Shown here piece after piece: positions 22,515-31,450 of a stretch of 64,000 nucleotides of DNA. Made by a program: the position numbers and the translations under genes. The DNA is from a bacterium. Lineage in GTDB: Bacteria; Auribacterota; Tritonobacteria; UBA1439. The stretch covers positions 1 to 64,000 of the forward strand of contig JAQUPF010000006.1 of NCBI GenBank assembly GCA_028716845.1. Direction: 5' to 3'. Positions within the stretch are counted from its first letter, which is position 1; each line of letters opens with the position of its first letter. Below the pieces are notes generated by a model. That model had not been told where the DNA came from. It ran no database searches and was given only the letters and a program-made list of their open reading frames with translations.

Positions 22515-23375
22515 TCATTCCGGCAGCATGATTTCCAGGCTGATGTCCACCGCCCGGGCGGAGTGCGTGAGCGCCCCGACGGAGACGTACTGCACGCCGG
22601 AGCGGGCGACCTCGCGCACGTTCTCGAGCGTGACGCCGCCGGAGGCCTCCGTCGCCGCGCGCCCGGCGACGAGGGCGACCGCCTCCCGCATCTCGTCCGC
22701 CGTCATGTTGTCCAGGAGGATGCAGTCAGCCCCCGCGCCGACCGCCGCCTCCACCGCCTCGAGGCTGTCCGCCTCCACCTCGACCGGGGCGGCCGGGTAC
22801 TGCTCGCGGACGCAGGCGACCGCCCGGCGGACGGCGTCGGCGCTGAACCGCGCCTGGATGCGCAGGTGGTTGTCCTTGATGAGGACCCGGTCGTAGAGCC
22901 CCATCCGGTGGTTCATCCCGCCGCCCGCCTCGACCGCGTACTTCTCGAGGTGCCGGAGGCCGGGCGTGGTCTTCCGGGTGTCGAGGATCGTCGCGCCGGT
23001 GCCGGCCGCGAGATCCACAAACCGCCGCGTGAGCGTCGCGATCCCCGAGAGGCGCTGGAGGAAATTGAGCGCCGTCCGCTCGCCCGTCAGGATGGCGCGC
23101 GCCAGGCCGGAGACGAGGGCGAGCCTGCCGCCGCGCTCCGCCGCCGACCCGTCCTCGACGAGCCGCTCGAAGCGCACCCTCGGGTCGAGCTGCCTGAACG
23201 TCTCCTCGGCGACGGGCAGGCCGGCGACCACGCACTCTTCACGGGCGACGATCTCCGCGCCCACCTCCTCGTCGGCGGGGACCGTGGCGAGCGTGGTGAT
23301 GTCGCCGTTCCCCACGTCCTCCGCGAGCGAACGCGCGACCAGGTCCCGCACGATCTCCCGTTCCAGTTTCGCCAT
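22515..23375 (-). CDS. nadC: Nicotinate-nucleotide pyrophosphorylase (quinolinate PRTase)
   Basis: 286 residues. It converts quinolinate and PRPP to nicotinate mononucleotide. Family blocks are LAEDVGNGDITT, ERTALNFLQRLSGIAT, DTRKTTPGLRHLEKYAV, GGGMNHRMGLYD and KDNHL. It is the first gene of the minus-strand unit ending at thpR. Its promoter sits so close that the transcript would begin at or next to the ATG. Confidence 0.96.
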   Translation of the reverse strand: MAKLEREIVRDLVARSLAEDVGNGDITTLATVPADEEVGAEIVAREECVVAGLPVAEETFRQLDPRVRFERLVEDGSAAERGGRLALVSGLARAILTGERTALNFLQRLSGIATLTRRFVDLAAGTGATILDTRKTTPGLRHLEKYAVEAGGGMNHRMGLYDRVLIKDNHLRIQARFSADAVRRAVACVREQYPAAPVEVEADSLEAVEAAVGAGADCILLDNMTADEMREAVALVAGRAATEASGGVTLENVREVARSGVQYVSVGALTHSARAVDISLEIMLPE

Positions 23376-23381
23376 GGCTTC

Positions 23382-23410
23382 ATTCTGTCAGCCGGCCGCC
23401 CCGGAGTCAA
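23382..23410 (-). promoter_or_regulatory. nadC promoter predicting a leaderless mRNA
   Basis: On the minus strand TTGACT, a 17-base spacer and CAGAAT are followed by only 6 bases (GAAGCC) before the nadC ATG. With the usual 6-7 base distance from -10 to start of transcription, the mRNA would begin at the ATG. No Shine-Dalgarno is present. Confidence 0.6.
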
Positions 23411-23426
23411 TATGTCATCGCCTTTG

Positions 23427-23692
23427 CCGCGGACGCACGCGGATGCAACTACAGTTAAACGTGGAAAGTTGAAAGTTCAAAGTGGAAATAATCCGCGGCA
23501 AGAACCTCATCCCTCCTCGCTGCACTCCGATCCGCGATTATCCGTAAGAATCCGCGTGAATCCGCGTCGAAAACCCTGTTCCTTTAGGCTGCCTTCTCAT
23601 CCGCGGTTGATTTGTTCATCATTCTTTCGACTTTGAACTTTCAACTTTGGACTGTAGTTTGGATCCGTGCCGATCCGTGGTGGATTGGTGCC
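23427..23692 (+). repeat. Dispersed intergenic repeat element, copy 1, with 19-bp inverted repeat
   Basis: This fills most of the 415-base gene-free gap between nadC and the amidohydrolase. It holds a perfect 19-base inverted repeat, AAAGTTGAAAGTTCAAAGT at 23465-23483 and its complement at 23630-23648. Between these lie several degenerate copies of ATCCGCG(T/A)GAATCCG-like words. It ends with GGTGGATTGGTGCC, a boundary motif seen in other copies. No coding sense is visible. Confidence 0.8.
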
Positions 23693-23712
23693 TTGTCCCC
23701 CCGGCAAGGAGA

Positions 23713-23740
23713 TTGCGGATTCGGGGTATTCCGATATAAT
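23713..23740 (+). promoter_or_regulatory. Promoter of the amidohydrolase/sensor-kinase unit
   Basis: TTGCGG, a 16-base spacer and a perfect TATAAT lie just outside repeat copy 1. The predicted leader is about 44 bases and ends in an AAAGGAGGG ribosome site before the GTG start. Confidence 0.7.
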
Positions 23741-23790
23741 GGCCCCCTGGGCGGATGCCGGGGCCCCGGCCCGGCGAAAGGAGGGAGACG

Positions 23791-24996
23791 GTGAAATTCG
23801 ACCTGCTCATCAGGAACGCGCGCACGCGCTTCTCGAAGGGGAAGACGCTCGATATCGGCATCCGGGACGGTCGCATCCTCAAGATCGCCCCGCGCCTCGG
23901 CGGCGGCGCGAAGCGGAAGATCGACGCCGGCGGCCGGCTCGTCACCGAGTCGTTCGTGAACGGCCACCTCCACCTCTGCAAGGTCTACACGCTCTCGATG
24001 GTCGGCATGGACGCCCTCAGCTCCTACACGAGCGGCTCGATGGGGGGCGCGATGACGGCCATCGAGCAGGCGGCCCGCGTGAAGGAGCGCTACGACGAGA
24101 AGTGGATCATCGAGAACGTCCGGAAGGCGGCCGGGCTCGCGGTCCGGTTCGGCAACACGCACATCCGGGCCTTCGCCGACACCGACACGAAGGCGAAGCT
24201 CGAGGGGATCAAGGCGCTCCTCAAGGCGCGGGATGAGTTCAGGGACCGCGTGGAGATCCAGGTCGTCGCCTTCCCCCAGGACGGCCTCGTGCGGGACCCG
24301 GGCGCGGAGGATTACGTCCGGCAGGCGCTCGAGATGGGGGCGGACGTCGTCGGCGGGATCCCCTGGATCGAGTACACCGACGCCGACGCCCAGCGGCACG
24401 TCGACCTCATGTTCTCCCTCGCCCGGGAATACAACAAGGATGTCTCCATGCTCGTGGACGACGCGGGCGATCCCGGCCTCCGGACCCTCGAGAAACTGAT
24501 CCTGAAGACCATCGAGATCGGCTGGGAGGGGCGCGTGACGGCGCAGCACGCCCGCGCCATGGCGCTCTACCCGGAGCCGTACTACCGGAAGATCGAGGCG
24601 CTGCTGAAGAGGGCGCGCGTCGGCGTCGTGAGCGATCCGCAGACGGGCCCCCTCCACGCCCGCGTGCGCGACCTCCACGCCGCCGGCGTCGGCATCGCCC
24701 TCGGCCAGGACGACATCGCCGACGCCTACTACCCGTTCGGCCGGAACAACATGCTCGAGGTCGCCTTCCTCGCCGCGCACCTCATGTGGATGATCACGGT
24801 CGCGGACATGGAGATCCTCTACGACCTCATCACCACGCGCGCGGCGCAGGCCCTCGGGATCAGGGAGTTCGGCCTGAAGGAGGGGAACCGCGCCCACCTC
24901 GTCGTCCTCCGCGCGGAGAGCGTCTGGGAGGCAATCTGGAACCACGAGGCCCCGCTCCACGTCATCAAGGACGGCCGCGACATCACGCTGCGGTGA
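23791..24996 (+). CDS. Cytosine-deaminase-like amidohydrolase
   Basis: 401 residues from a GTG with AAAGGAGGG upstream; an in-frame start 36 bases earlier lacks this. The N-terminal beta-sandwich (DLLIRNAR, DIGIRDGRI) and the metal-binding NGHLHLCK, AQHARAM and GIALGQDDIADAYYPFG segments follow the CodA-like amidohydrolase pattern. CodA-type enzymes usually have HxHLD; here the residue after HLHL is Cys then Lys. It probably deaminates or hydrolyses a cyclic amide or aminopyrimidine-like compound; the substrate is not known. A sensor kinase follows after 15 bases. Confidence 0.8.
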   Translation: MKFDLLIRNARTRFSKGKTLDIGIRDGRILKIAPRLGGGAKRKIDAGGRLVTESFVNGHLHLCKVYTLSMVGMDALSSYTSGSMGGAMTAIEQAARVKERYDEKWIIENVRKAAGLAVRFGNTHIRAFADTDTKAKLEGIKALLKARDEFRDRVEIQVVAFPQDGLVRDPGAEDYVRQALEMGADVVGGIPWIEYTDADAQRHVDLMFSLAREYNKDVSMLVDDAGDPGLRTLEKLILKTIEIGWEGRVTAQHARAMALYPEPYYRKIEALLKRARVGVVSDPQTGPLHARVRDLHAAGVGIALGQDDIADAYYPFGRNNMLEVAFLAAHLMWMITVADMEILYDLITTRAAQALGIREFGLKEGNRAHLVVLRAESVWEAIWNHEAPLHVIKDGRDITLR

Positions 24997-25011
24997 CGGG
25001 AGGAGCCCCCC

Positions 25012-27957
25012 TTGTCCCCGAGGCGCACGGATGCGTTTCCACGGTGGCTGAAGCTTCTCCTCGCCCTGGCGGCGGCGATCCTCCTCGCCGCGGGCGGATG
25101 GTTCCACCGCGCGCAGGAGCGCCACGTGCGCGACGTCGTGGAGCGGGAGCTCCAGGCAATTGCGCGGCTGAAGGCGGACCAGATCGCCGAATGGCGCCTC
25201 GATCATCTCGCGGAGGCCGTCGAGCTCGCGCGGAGCCCCTTCTTCATCGAGGGGGTCTCCCGATGGATGGCCGATCCGAAACCGGAGCACGCGGACTACT
25301 TCCTCGCTCGGTTCGGCGCCCTCCGGGAGCATTACGGCTACCATGATGTCCTCCTCGCGGATTCGGACGGCAATGTTCGCCTGAGCCTGAGCGGCCGCAC
25401 CGGCCCGATCCACCCCGAGGCCCTGAACGCCATCGCGGCGGCGATCCGCGACCGGCGCCACCTCCTCACCGACCTCCATGCCGGCCCGGACGACCTCCCG
25501 CACCACCTGGATGTCGTCGCGCCGCTCTTCGCCGGGAGCGGGGAGACGGCCGAACCGGTCGGCGCGGTCATCCTCCGCAATGACGTCCGCCGGTTCCTCC
25601 ATCCCCTCATCCAGTCGTGGCCCTCGCCCAGCCGGAGCGCCGAGACAATCCTCGTCAGGCGGGACGGCGACCATGCCCTCTTCCTGAACGATCCGCGACA
25701 CCTGCCCGGGGCGGCCCTCTCGCTGCGCATCCCGCTCCACCAGACGGAGGTGCCGGCGGTCATGGCCGTCCTCGGGAGGGAGGGCATTGTGCGGGGGGAG
25801 GACTACCGGGGCGTCGAGGTCGTCTCGGTCATCAGGGCGGTTCCCGACTCCCCCTGGTACATCGTGGCGAAGGTCGACGCCGCCGAGGCGTTCGCCGACT
25901 GGCGCGTCCGGTCCGCTCTCATCCTCGCCCTCCTCCTCGGCCTCATCGCCACCGTGGCCGCCGCCCTCGTCGCGGCCTGGCTGCGGAGCGGCAAGGCCCA
26001 CTACCAGGTGCTGTACATGGCCGAGTCGGCTCTCCGTGAGAGCAGGGAGCGCTACCGAATCACGCTCATGAGCGTCGGGGACGGCGTGATCGCCACCGAC
26101 GCCGCGGGGCGGGTGGAGATCATGAACCCCGCGGCCGAGGCCCTCACCGGCTGGCCGCAGGACGAGGCCCGAGGAAGGCCGCTGGAGGAGGTCTTCCGGA
26201 TCATCAACGAGGAGACGCGCCGCCCCGTCGAGAGCCCGGTGCGCCGGGTCGCGGCGGAGGGCGTGGTGGTGGGCCTCGCCAACCACACGATCCTCATCGC
26301 CCGCGACGGAGCGGAACGCCCCATCGCCGACTGCGGCGCCCCCATCCGCGACTCGGGCGGGGCCGTCGCCGGCGTGGTGCTCGTCTTCCGCGACCGGACC
26401 GCCGAGCGGGAGGCGCAGCGGGCGCTCGAGAAGGCGGCGTACGATCTGGAGGCCGTCATCGAGTCCATCGCCTACGGCATCCTCGTCGTCGACATGGAGG
26501 GCCGCGTCACGCATCTGAACGCGCGTTTCAGGGAACTGTGGCGGATCCCGGAGACGGTGGCCGCCTCCGCGGATGACAATGCCCTCCTCGACTTCGTCCT
26601 CGACCAGCTCGCGGAACCGGAGGCATTTCTCGAGAAGGTACGGACGCTCTACCGGACGGAGACGGAGTCATGGGGCACCGTCGCCTTCAGGGACGGGCGG
26701 CTGTTCGAGCGGTACTCGCGCCCCCTGCTCGCGGACGGGAAGATGATCGGACGGCTGTGGAGCTTCCGGGACATCACCGAGCGCGCGCGTGCGGCGGAGG
26801 AGCGGGGGCGGCTGCAGACGCAGCTGCTCGTCGCGCAGAAGCTGGAGGCCGTGGGCAGGCTGGCGGGGGGCGTCGCCCATGATTTCAACAATACGCTCCA
26901 GACGATCCTCGGCTACGCCGACCTCGCGCTCCGCGCGGCGGCGCCGGAGGGTACCCTGCATGAGGACCTCCTCCACATTCGCAGGGCCGCGCAGCGCTCC
27001 GCCGACCTCACCCGCCAGCTCCTCGGCTTCGCCCGCCGGCAGACCATCGCGCCGAGGGTGCTGGACCTGAACGAGACCGTCCCGGAGATGCTCGGCATGC
27101 TCCGCCGCACCATCGGCGAGGACATCGACCTCAAGTGGATCCCCGGCCGCGGCCTGTGGAACGTGCGGATCGATTCGTCCCAGGTCGACCAGATGCTGAC
27201 GAACCTCGCCCTCAACGCCCGCGACGCCATCGCCGGCGCCGGGAGGATCACCGTCGAGACGAGGAACGCCGACATCGACGAGGCCTCCTGCGCCTCCCAC
27301 GCCGGCTTCGTCCCCGGCGAGTACGTCGTCCTCTCGGTGAGCGACGACGGCTGCGGCATGGACGCGGAGACCCTCTCCCGCGTCTTCGAACCGTTCTTCA
27401 CGACGAGGCGGCCGGAGGAGCACACCGGCCTCGGCCTCGCGACCGTCTACGGCATCGCCCGGCAGAACGACGGCTTCATCAACGTCTACAGCGAGCCGGG
27501 GAAGGGGACGACGGTCACGATCCACCTTCCGCGGGCGAAGGCGGAGCCGGATTCGCGAGGGGCCCCGCCGCGGGCCGAGCCGGCGCCCGGCGGCGCGGAG
27601 ACGGTCCTCGTCGTCGAGGACGACGAGGCGATCCTGGACCTCGCGCGGAGGATCCTCGAGGGGCTGGGATATTCCGTCCTCGCCGCGGGGACGCCCGCGG
27701 AGGCGATCCGCGTCGCCGGGGAGCACGCGGGGGAGATCCACCTCCTCCTCACCGACGTCATCCTGCCGGAGATGAACGGCCGGGAGCTCGCGGGGCGCCT
27801 CGCGGCGATCAAGCCGGGGATCAGGTGCCTCTACCTCTCGGGCTACCCGAGCAACGTGATCGCCCGGCGCGGCATCCTGGAGGAGGGGGTGCACTTCATC
27901 CAGAAGCCGTTCTCCGTGGAGGCCCTCGCCGCGAAGGTCCGCGAGGCGCTCGGGTAG
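25012..27957 (+). CDS. Hybrid sensor histidine kinase with PAS domains
   Basis: 981 residues from a TTG start, chosen because GGAGG lies 9 bases upstream and no other start precedes the first membrane helix. Order: membrane helix (12-32), extracytoplasmic sensor region (33-298, Cache-like by layout only), membrane helix (301-323), PAS (347-460), PAS (479-590), HisKA with phospho-acceptor His623 in GVAHDFNN, HATPase with DDGCGMD and TGLGLATVYG, and a receiver domain with Asp915 in LLTDVILPEMNG. It should sense an extracellular cue and pass phosphate on. No separate response regulator is adjacent; the upstream amidohydrolase is probably in the same transcript. Confidence 0.88.
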   Translation: MSPRRTDAFPRWLKLLLALAAAILLAAGGWFHRAQERHVRDVVERELQAIARLKADQIAEWRLDHLAEAVELARSPFFIEGVSRWMADPKPEHADYFLARFGALREHYGYHDVLLADSDGNVRLSLSGRTGPIHPEALNAIAAAIRDRRHLLTDLHAGPDDLPHHLDVVAPLFAGSGETAEPVGAVILRNDVRRFLHPLIQSWPSPSRSAETILVRRDGDHALFLNDPRHLPGAALSLRIPLHQTEVPAVMAVLGREGIVRGEDYRGVEVVSVIRAVPDSPWYIVAKVDAAEAFADWRVRSALILALLLGLIATVAAALVAAWLRSGKAHYQVLYMAESALRESRERYRITLMSVGDGVIATDAAGRVEIMNPAAEALTGWPQDEARGRPLEEVFRIINEETRRPVESPVRRVAAEGVVVGLANHTILIARDGAERPIADCGAPIRDSGGAVAGVVLVFRDRTAEREAQRALEKAAYDLEAVIESIAYGILVVDMEGRVTHLNARFRELWRIPETVAASADDNALLDFVLDQLAEPEAFLEKVRTLYRTETESWGTVAFRDGRLFERYSRPLLADGKMIGRLWSFRDITERARAAEERGRLQTQLLVAQKLEAVGRLAGGVAHDFNNTLQTILGYADLALRAAAPEGTLHEDLLHIRRAAQRSADLTRQLLGFARRQTIAPRVLDLNETVPEMLGMLRRTIGEDIDLKWIPGRGLWNVRIDSSQVDQMLTNLALNARDAIAGAGRITVETRNADIDEASCASHAGFVPGEYVVLSVSDDGCGMDAETLSRVFEPFFTTRRPEEHTGLGLATVYGIARQNDGFINVYSEPGKGTTVTIHLPRAKAEPDSRGAPPRAEPAPGGAETVLVVEDDEAILDLARRILEGLGYSVLAAGTPAEAIRVAGEHAGEIHLLLTDVILPEMNGRELAGRLAAIKPGIRCLYLSGYPSNVIARRGILEEGVHFIQKPFSVEALAAKVREALG

Positions 27958-27963
27958 ACCGGC

Positions 27964-28746
27964 TCAGCCGGCCAGGCGACGCGCGAGGAAGCGGGCCGTC
28001 GTCTCCAGAAGATCCGCCTCCCAGGCGAGGCCGGCGAAGGTGTGGCCCGCCCCCTCGATCATCCTGACCTCGACCTCCCCGCCGCGGGACAGGGCCTCCC
28101 GCCAGCGCGCCGCGTCATCCGGCGGGACCCCCCGGTCCTCCGCGCCGTGGACGACGAGGGCGGGGCCGCGCCAACCGGCGGCCCGCTCGGCCGGGCGGAA
28201 GGCGAACAGCTCGTCGAGGAGCCGCTGGCTCAGGGCGTTCCCGTGGAGGTCGTGGACGGGGCGCCTGCCGAAGTCCGAGACGATCCGCTCCGTCGCCTTC
28301 AGCGTGAAGGCGCGCCGCAGGTCGGCGACCGCCGCCCAGAGCACGAGGCAGCGGACGTCGGCGCCGGGCGCCGCCGCGACGCACGCCGCGATCGCCCCCC
28401 CGAAGCTGAAGCCGAGGAGGCCGACGCGGTCGCGGATGACGTCATCGCGCCGGCGGACGAACTCGAGGGCCGCGCGCGCGTCCGCCATCTCCCCGTCGAC
28501 GGTGAGATCCTCGAAATCGCCGTCGCTCTCGCCGCACCCGCGGAAATCGAAGCGGAGGGCGAGGATGCCGTCGTCGGCGAAGCGCCGGGCGGCCTTCACG
28601 AAGAGCCGGTGCGACTCGATCCTGTTCCCGGTGAAGCCGTGGAGCATGACGAGCGCCGGGAAGGGGGGCTCGTGCGGCGCGCCGGGGACGTGGAGGCTCC
28701 CGTGGATCGCCTGTCCCCCATTCCGGAAAACGACCGGCTCGTGCAC
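27964..28746 (-). CDS. Alpha/beta hydrolase
   Basis: 260 residues. The nucleophile elbow is LLGFSFGGAIA (GxSxG), with an oxyanion-region HGFTGNR near residue 35 and C-terminal VHGAEDRGVPP and GAGHTFAG giving the acid and His. The pattern is that of serine esterases/acylaminoacyl-peptidase-like hydrolases (Hydrolase_4). The substrate is unknown. It follows valS at the end of the hom-valS run and is convergent with the sensor kinase, with only 6 bases between stops. Confidence 0.85.
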   Translation of the reverse strand: MHEPVVFRNGGQAIHGSLHVPGAPHEPPFPALVMLHGFTGNRIESHRLFVKAARRFADDGILALRFDFRGCGESDGDFEDLTVDGEMADARAALEFVRRRDDVIRDRVGLLGFSFGGAIAACVAAAPGADVRCLVLWAAVADLRRAFTLKATERIVSDFGRRPVHDLHGNALSQRLLDELFAFRPAERAAGWRGPALVVHGAEDRGVPPDDAARWREALSRGGEVEVRMIEGAGHTFAGLAWEADLLETTARFLARRLAG

Positions 28747-28776
28747 GGTTCCCCCGGGGGTTGAACGCCCGCGCGC

Positions 28777-31440
28777 TCAGGCGCGCGGCAGGTGTCCCAG
28801 CGTCGCCTCGACCCGCGCCCGCCGCTCGGCGAGGTCCCGCCGCCTGGCGCGCCGCCGCTCGACCACCGCCGCGGGCGCCTTCTCGAGGAACCGGTCGTTC
28901 GCCAGTTCCCGCTCCACGCCGGCGATCTCCGCGTCGATCCGCTCCAGCTCCCCCGCGAGCCGCGCCCGCTCGGCGGCGAGATCCACCACCCCCGCCAGGT
29001 CCACGCAGACGATCGTCCCGGAGGCGGTGGGGGCCGCCGCCGTCGACGGCCCGGGCGTGAACGCCGGATCGACCCGGAATTCGCCCGCGCCCATGAGGCG
29101 GGCGGTGACCTCCGGCCGGTCGCGGAGCATCTCCTCCTCCCCGCGCGAGGCCGGCTTCACCGTCACCGAGATCTCGGCGCGCGGCGGCACGTTGTACTCC
29201 CTGCGGAGGTTGCGGGCGGCGCGGATGACGTCGAACTTCCGCCCCATCCGGGCCTCGAGCTCCGCGTCGATGCGCTTCCCCTCCGCCCGTGGCCACGGCC
29301 GCCTCGTCACCGACTCGCCCTCCCTCCCCGGCAGCCGCTGCCAGATCTCCTCGGCGAGGTGGGGCATGAACGGGGCGAGGAGCCGGAGGAACGTCTCAAG
29401 GCACCGGAGGAGGACGGCGCGCGACCGATCCGCCTCCTCCCCCCCCCCGGCCTGGAGCGCCGGCTTCACCATCTCGATGTACCAGTCGCAGTAGTCGCGC
29501 CAGAAGAAGTCGTAGAGCGCCTCGGCCGCCTCGTTGAAGCGGTAGGCATTGAGCGCCTTCGTGACCGCGCGCACGGTCCCGTTCAACCGGCTCAGGATGA
29601 AGCGGTCCTCGGCGGCCGCGGCGGGGCCCTCGGGCGGGGCCTCGTCGCCGAGGTGCATGAGGACGAAGCGGGCGGCGTTCCATATCTTGTTCGCGAAGTT
29701 CCTGCCGAGCTCGGGGCTCTCGTCCGCGTAGTAGACGTCCTGCCCCACGGGGCTGAGGCGGGCGATGGTGAAGCGGAGGGCGTCCGCGCCGTACCGTTCG
29801 ATGACGTCGAGCGGGTCGGGGGAGTTCCCGAGCGACTTGCTCATCTTCCGCCCCTGGAGGTCCCTGATGATGCCGGTGAAGAAGACGTGCCGGAACGGGA
29901 CCTCGCCCATGAACTCGAGCCCCGCCATGATCATGCGGGCGACCCAGAAGAAGATGATGTCGGGGCCGGTGACGAGGCACGTCGTCGGGTAGAAGGCGCG
30001 GAGGTCCCCGGTGTCGTCCGGCCAGCCGAGCGTGGAGAACGGCCAGAGCCACGAGGAGAACCAGGTGTCGAGGACGTCCTCGTCCTGGACGAGGTCGGTC
30101 CCCCCGCACGACGGGCACCGCCCCGGCGGGGTCCGGGCGACGATGACGCCCGCCCCGTCCGCCGCCCCCGGCCGCGACGCGCAGGCGCGGCAGTACCAGA
30201 CCGGGATCCGGTGGCCCCACCAGAGCTGCCGGGAGATGCACCAGTCGCGGATGTTCTCCATCCAGTTCCGGTAGACCTTCGCCCAGCGCGGCGGGAAGAA
30301 GGCGATCCGGCCGCCGAGGACGGCCTCGAGGGCGGGGGCGGCGAGCGGCCGCATCCGCACGAACCACTGCGGCGAGAGGGACGGCTCGATGACCGTCCGG
30401 CAGCGGTAGCAGTGGCCGACCGCGTGCCGGTGGCGCCCCACCTTCTCGACGAGCCCCAGCTCCTCGAGTCGCCGGACGAGCGCCTCCCGGCACTCGAACC
30501 GGTCCATCCCCCGGAACTCCTCGCCGGCCCGCTCGTTCATGACGGCGCTCCCGTCCATGACGACGACGGCGGGGAGGCCGTGGCGCCCCCCGATGAGAAA
30601 GTCGTTCGGGTCGTGGGCGGGGGTGACCTTCACGATCCCCGTGCCGAACTTCGGGTCCACGAACTCGTCGGCGATGACGGGGATCTCCCGGCCGACGACG
30701 GGGAGGCGGACGGCCGCGCCGACGATCCCCCGGTAGCGCTCGTCGGCGGGATGGACGGCCACGGCCGTGTCGCCGAGCATCGTCTCGGGACGGGTGGTCG
30801 CCACGGTGACGTGCCCGTCCCGTCCGGCGAACGGGTAGCGGATGTGCCAGAGGCGGCCGTCGTGCTCCTCGTGCTCGACCTCCTCGTCGGAGAGCGCCGT
30901 GTGGCAGCGCGGGCACCAGTTGATGATGTACGTGCCGCGGTAGACGAGCCCCTTCTCGTGGAGCCGGACGAAGACCTCCCGGACGGCCCGCGAGAGCCCC
31001 TCGTCCATCGTGAAGCGCTCCCTCGTCCAGTCGCAGGAGCAGCCGAGGCGCTTGAGCTGCCGGATGATCGTCCGGCCGTACCGCTCCCGCCAGCGCCACA
31101 CCTCTTCGAGGAACGCATCCCGACCGAACGCCCGCCGCGAGCCGCCGCGCCCGGCGAGTTCCTTCTCGACGACGTTTTGCGTGGCGATCCCCGCGTGGTC
31201 GGTCCCCGGCAGCCAGAGCGCCTCGAACCCCTGCATCCGCTTCCAGCGGACAAGGATGTCCTGGAGGGTGTTGTTGAGGACGTGCCCCATCGTGAGGATG
31301 CCGGTGATGTTCGGCGGGGGGATGACGATGACGTACGGCTTCCCGCCGCCGGGTCGCGCGGTGAAATAGCCGCGCGCCTCCCACGCCGCGTACCAGCGCT
31401 CCTCGACCGCCGCCGGGTCGTACCTCGTCGGGATCTCCAT
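28777..31440 (-). CDS. valS: Valyl-tRNA synthetase
   Basis: 887 residues, the usual bacterial length. The class I motifs are PPNITGILTMGH (HIGH-like) and GRKMSKSLGN. A CP1 editing domain lies between them, including TTRPETMLGDTAVAVHP. A tRNA-binding helical domain and a C-terminal coiled coil (DLAAERARLAGELERIDAEI) follow. It lies 10 bases after cimA. Confidence 0.97.
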   Translation of the reverse strand: MEIPTRYDPAAVEERWYAAWEARGYFTARPGGGKPYVIVIPPPNITGILTMGHVLNNTLQDILVRWKRMQGFEALWLPGTDHAGIATQNVVEKELAGRGGSRRAFGRDAFLEEVWRWRERYGRTIIRQLKRLGCSCDWTRERFTMDEGLSRAVREVFVRLHEKGLVYRGTYIINWCPRCHTALSDEEVEHEEHDGRLWHIRYPFAGRDGHVTVATTRPETMLGDTAVAVHPADERYRGIVGAAVRLPVVGREIPVIADEFVDPKFGTGIVKVTPAHDPNDFLIGGRHGLPAVVVMDGSAVMNERAGEEFRGMDRFECREALVRRLEELGLVEKVGRHRHAVGHCYRCRTVIEPSLSPQWFVRMRPLAAPALEAVLGGRIAFFPPRWAKVYRNWMENIRDWCISRQLWWGHRIPVWYCRACASRPGAADGAGVIVARTPPGRCPSCGGTDLVQDEDVLDTWFSSWLWPFSTLGWPDDTGDLRAFYPTTCLVTGPDIIFFWVARMIMAGLEFMGEVPFRHVFFTGIIRDLQGRKMSKSLGNSPDPLDVIERYGADALRFTIARLSPVGQDVYYADESPELGRNFANKIWNAARFVLMHLGDEAPPEGPAAAAEDRFILSRLNGTVRAVTKALNAYRFNEAAEALYDFFWRDYCDWYIEMVKPALQAGGGEEADRSRAVLLRCLETFLRLLAPFMPHLAEEIWQRLPGREGESVTRRPWPRAEGKRIDAELEARMGRKFDVIRAARNLRREYNVPPRAEISVTVKPASRGEEEMLRDRPEVTARLMGAGEFRVDPAFTPGPSTAAAPTASGTIVCVDLAGVVDLAAERARLAGELERIDAEIAGVERELANDRFLEKAPAAVVERRRARRRDLAERRARVEATLGHLPRA

Positions 31441-31450
31441 CTCCCCCCGG

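Noticed and set aside
23641-26514. A 957-codon open frame antisense to the amidohydrolase and kinase, and many other long antisense frames
   Set aside because: In very GC-rich DNA stop codons are rare, so long antisense frames are expected. These have Arg/Gly/Asp-rich composition, no domains, and oppose clear genes.
27957-27975. Palindrome CCGGCTCAGCCGG at the convergent ends as a bidirectional terminator
   Set aside because: It is only 6 bp each side of a single base and has no T-tract on either strand.
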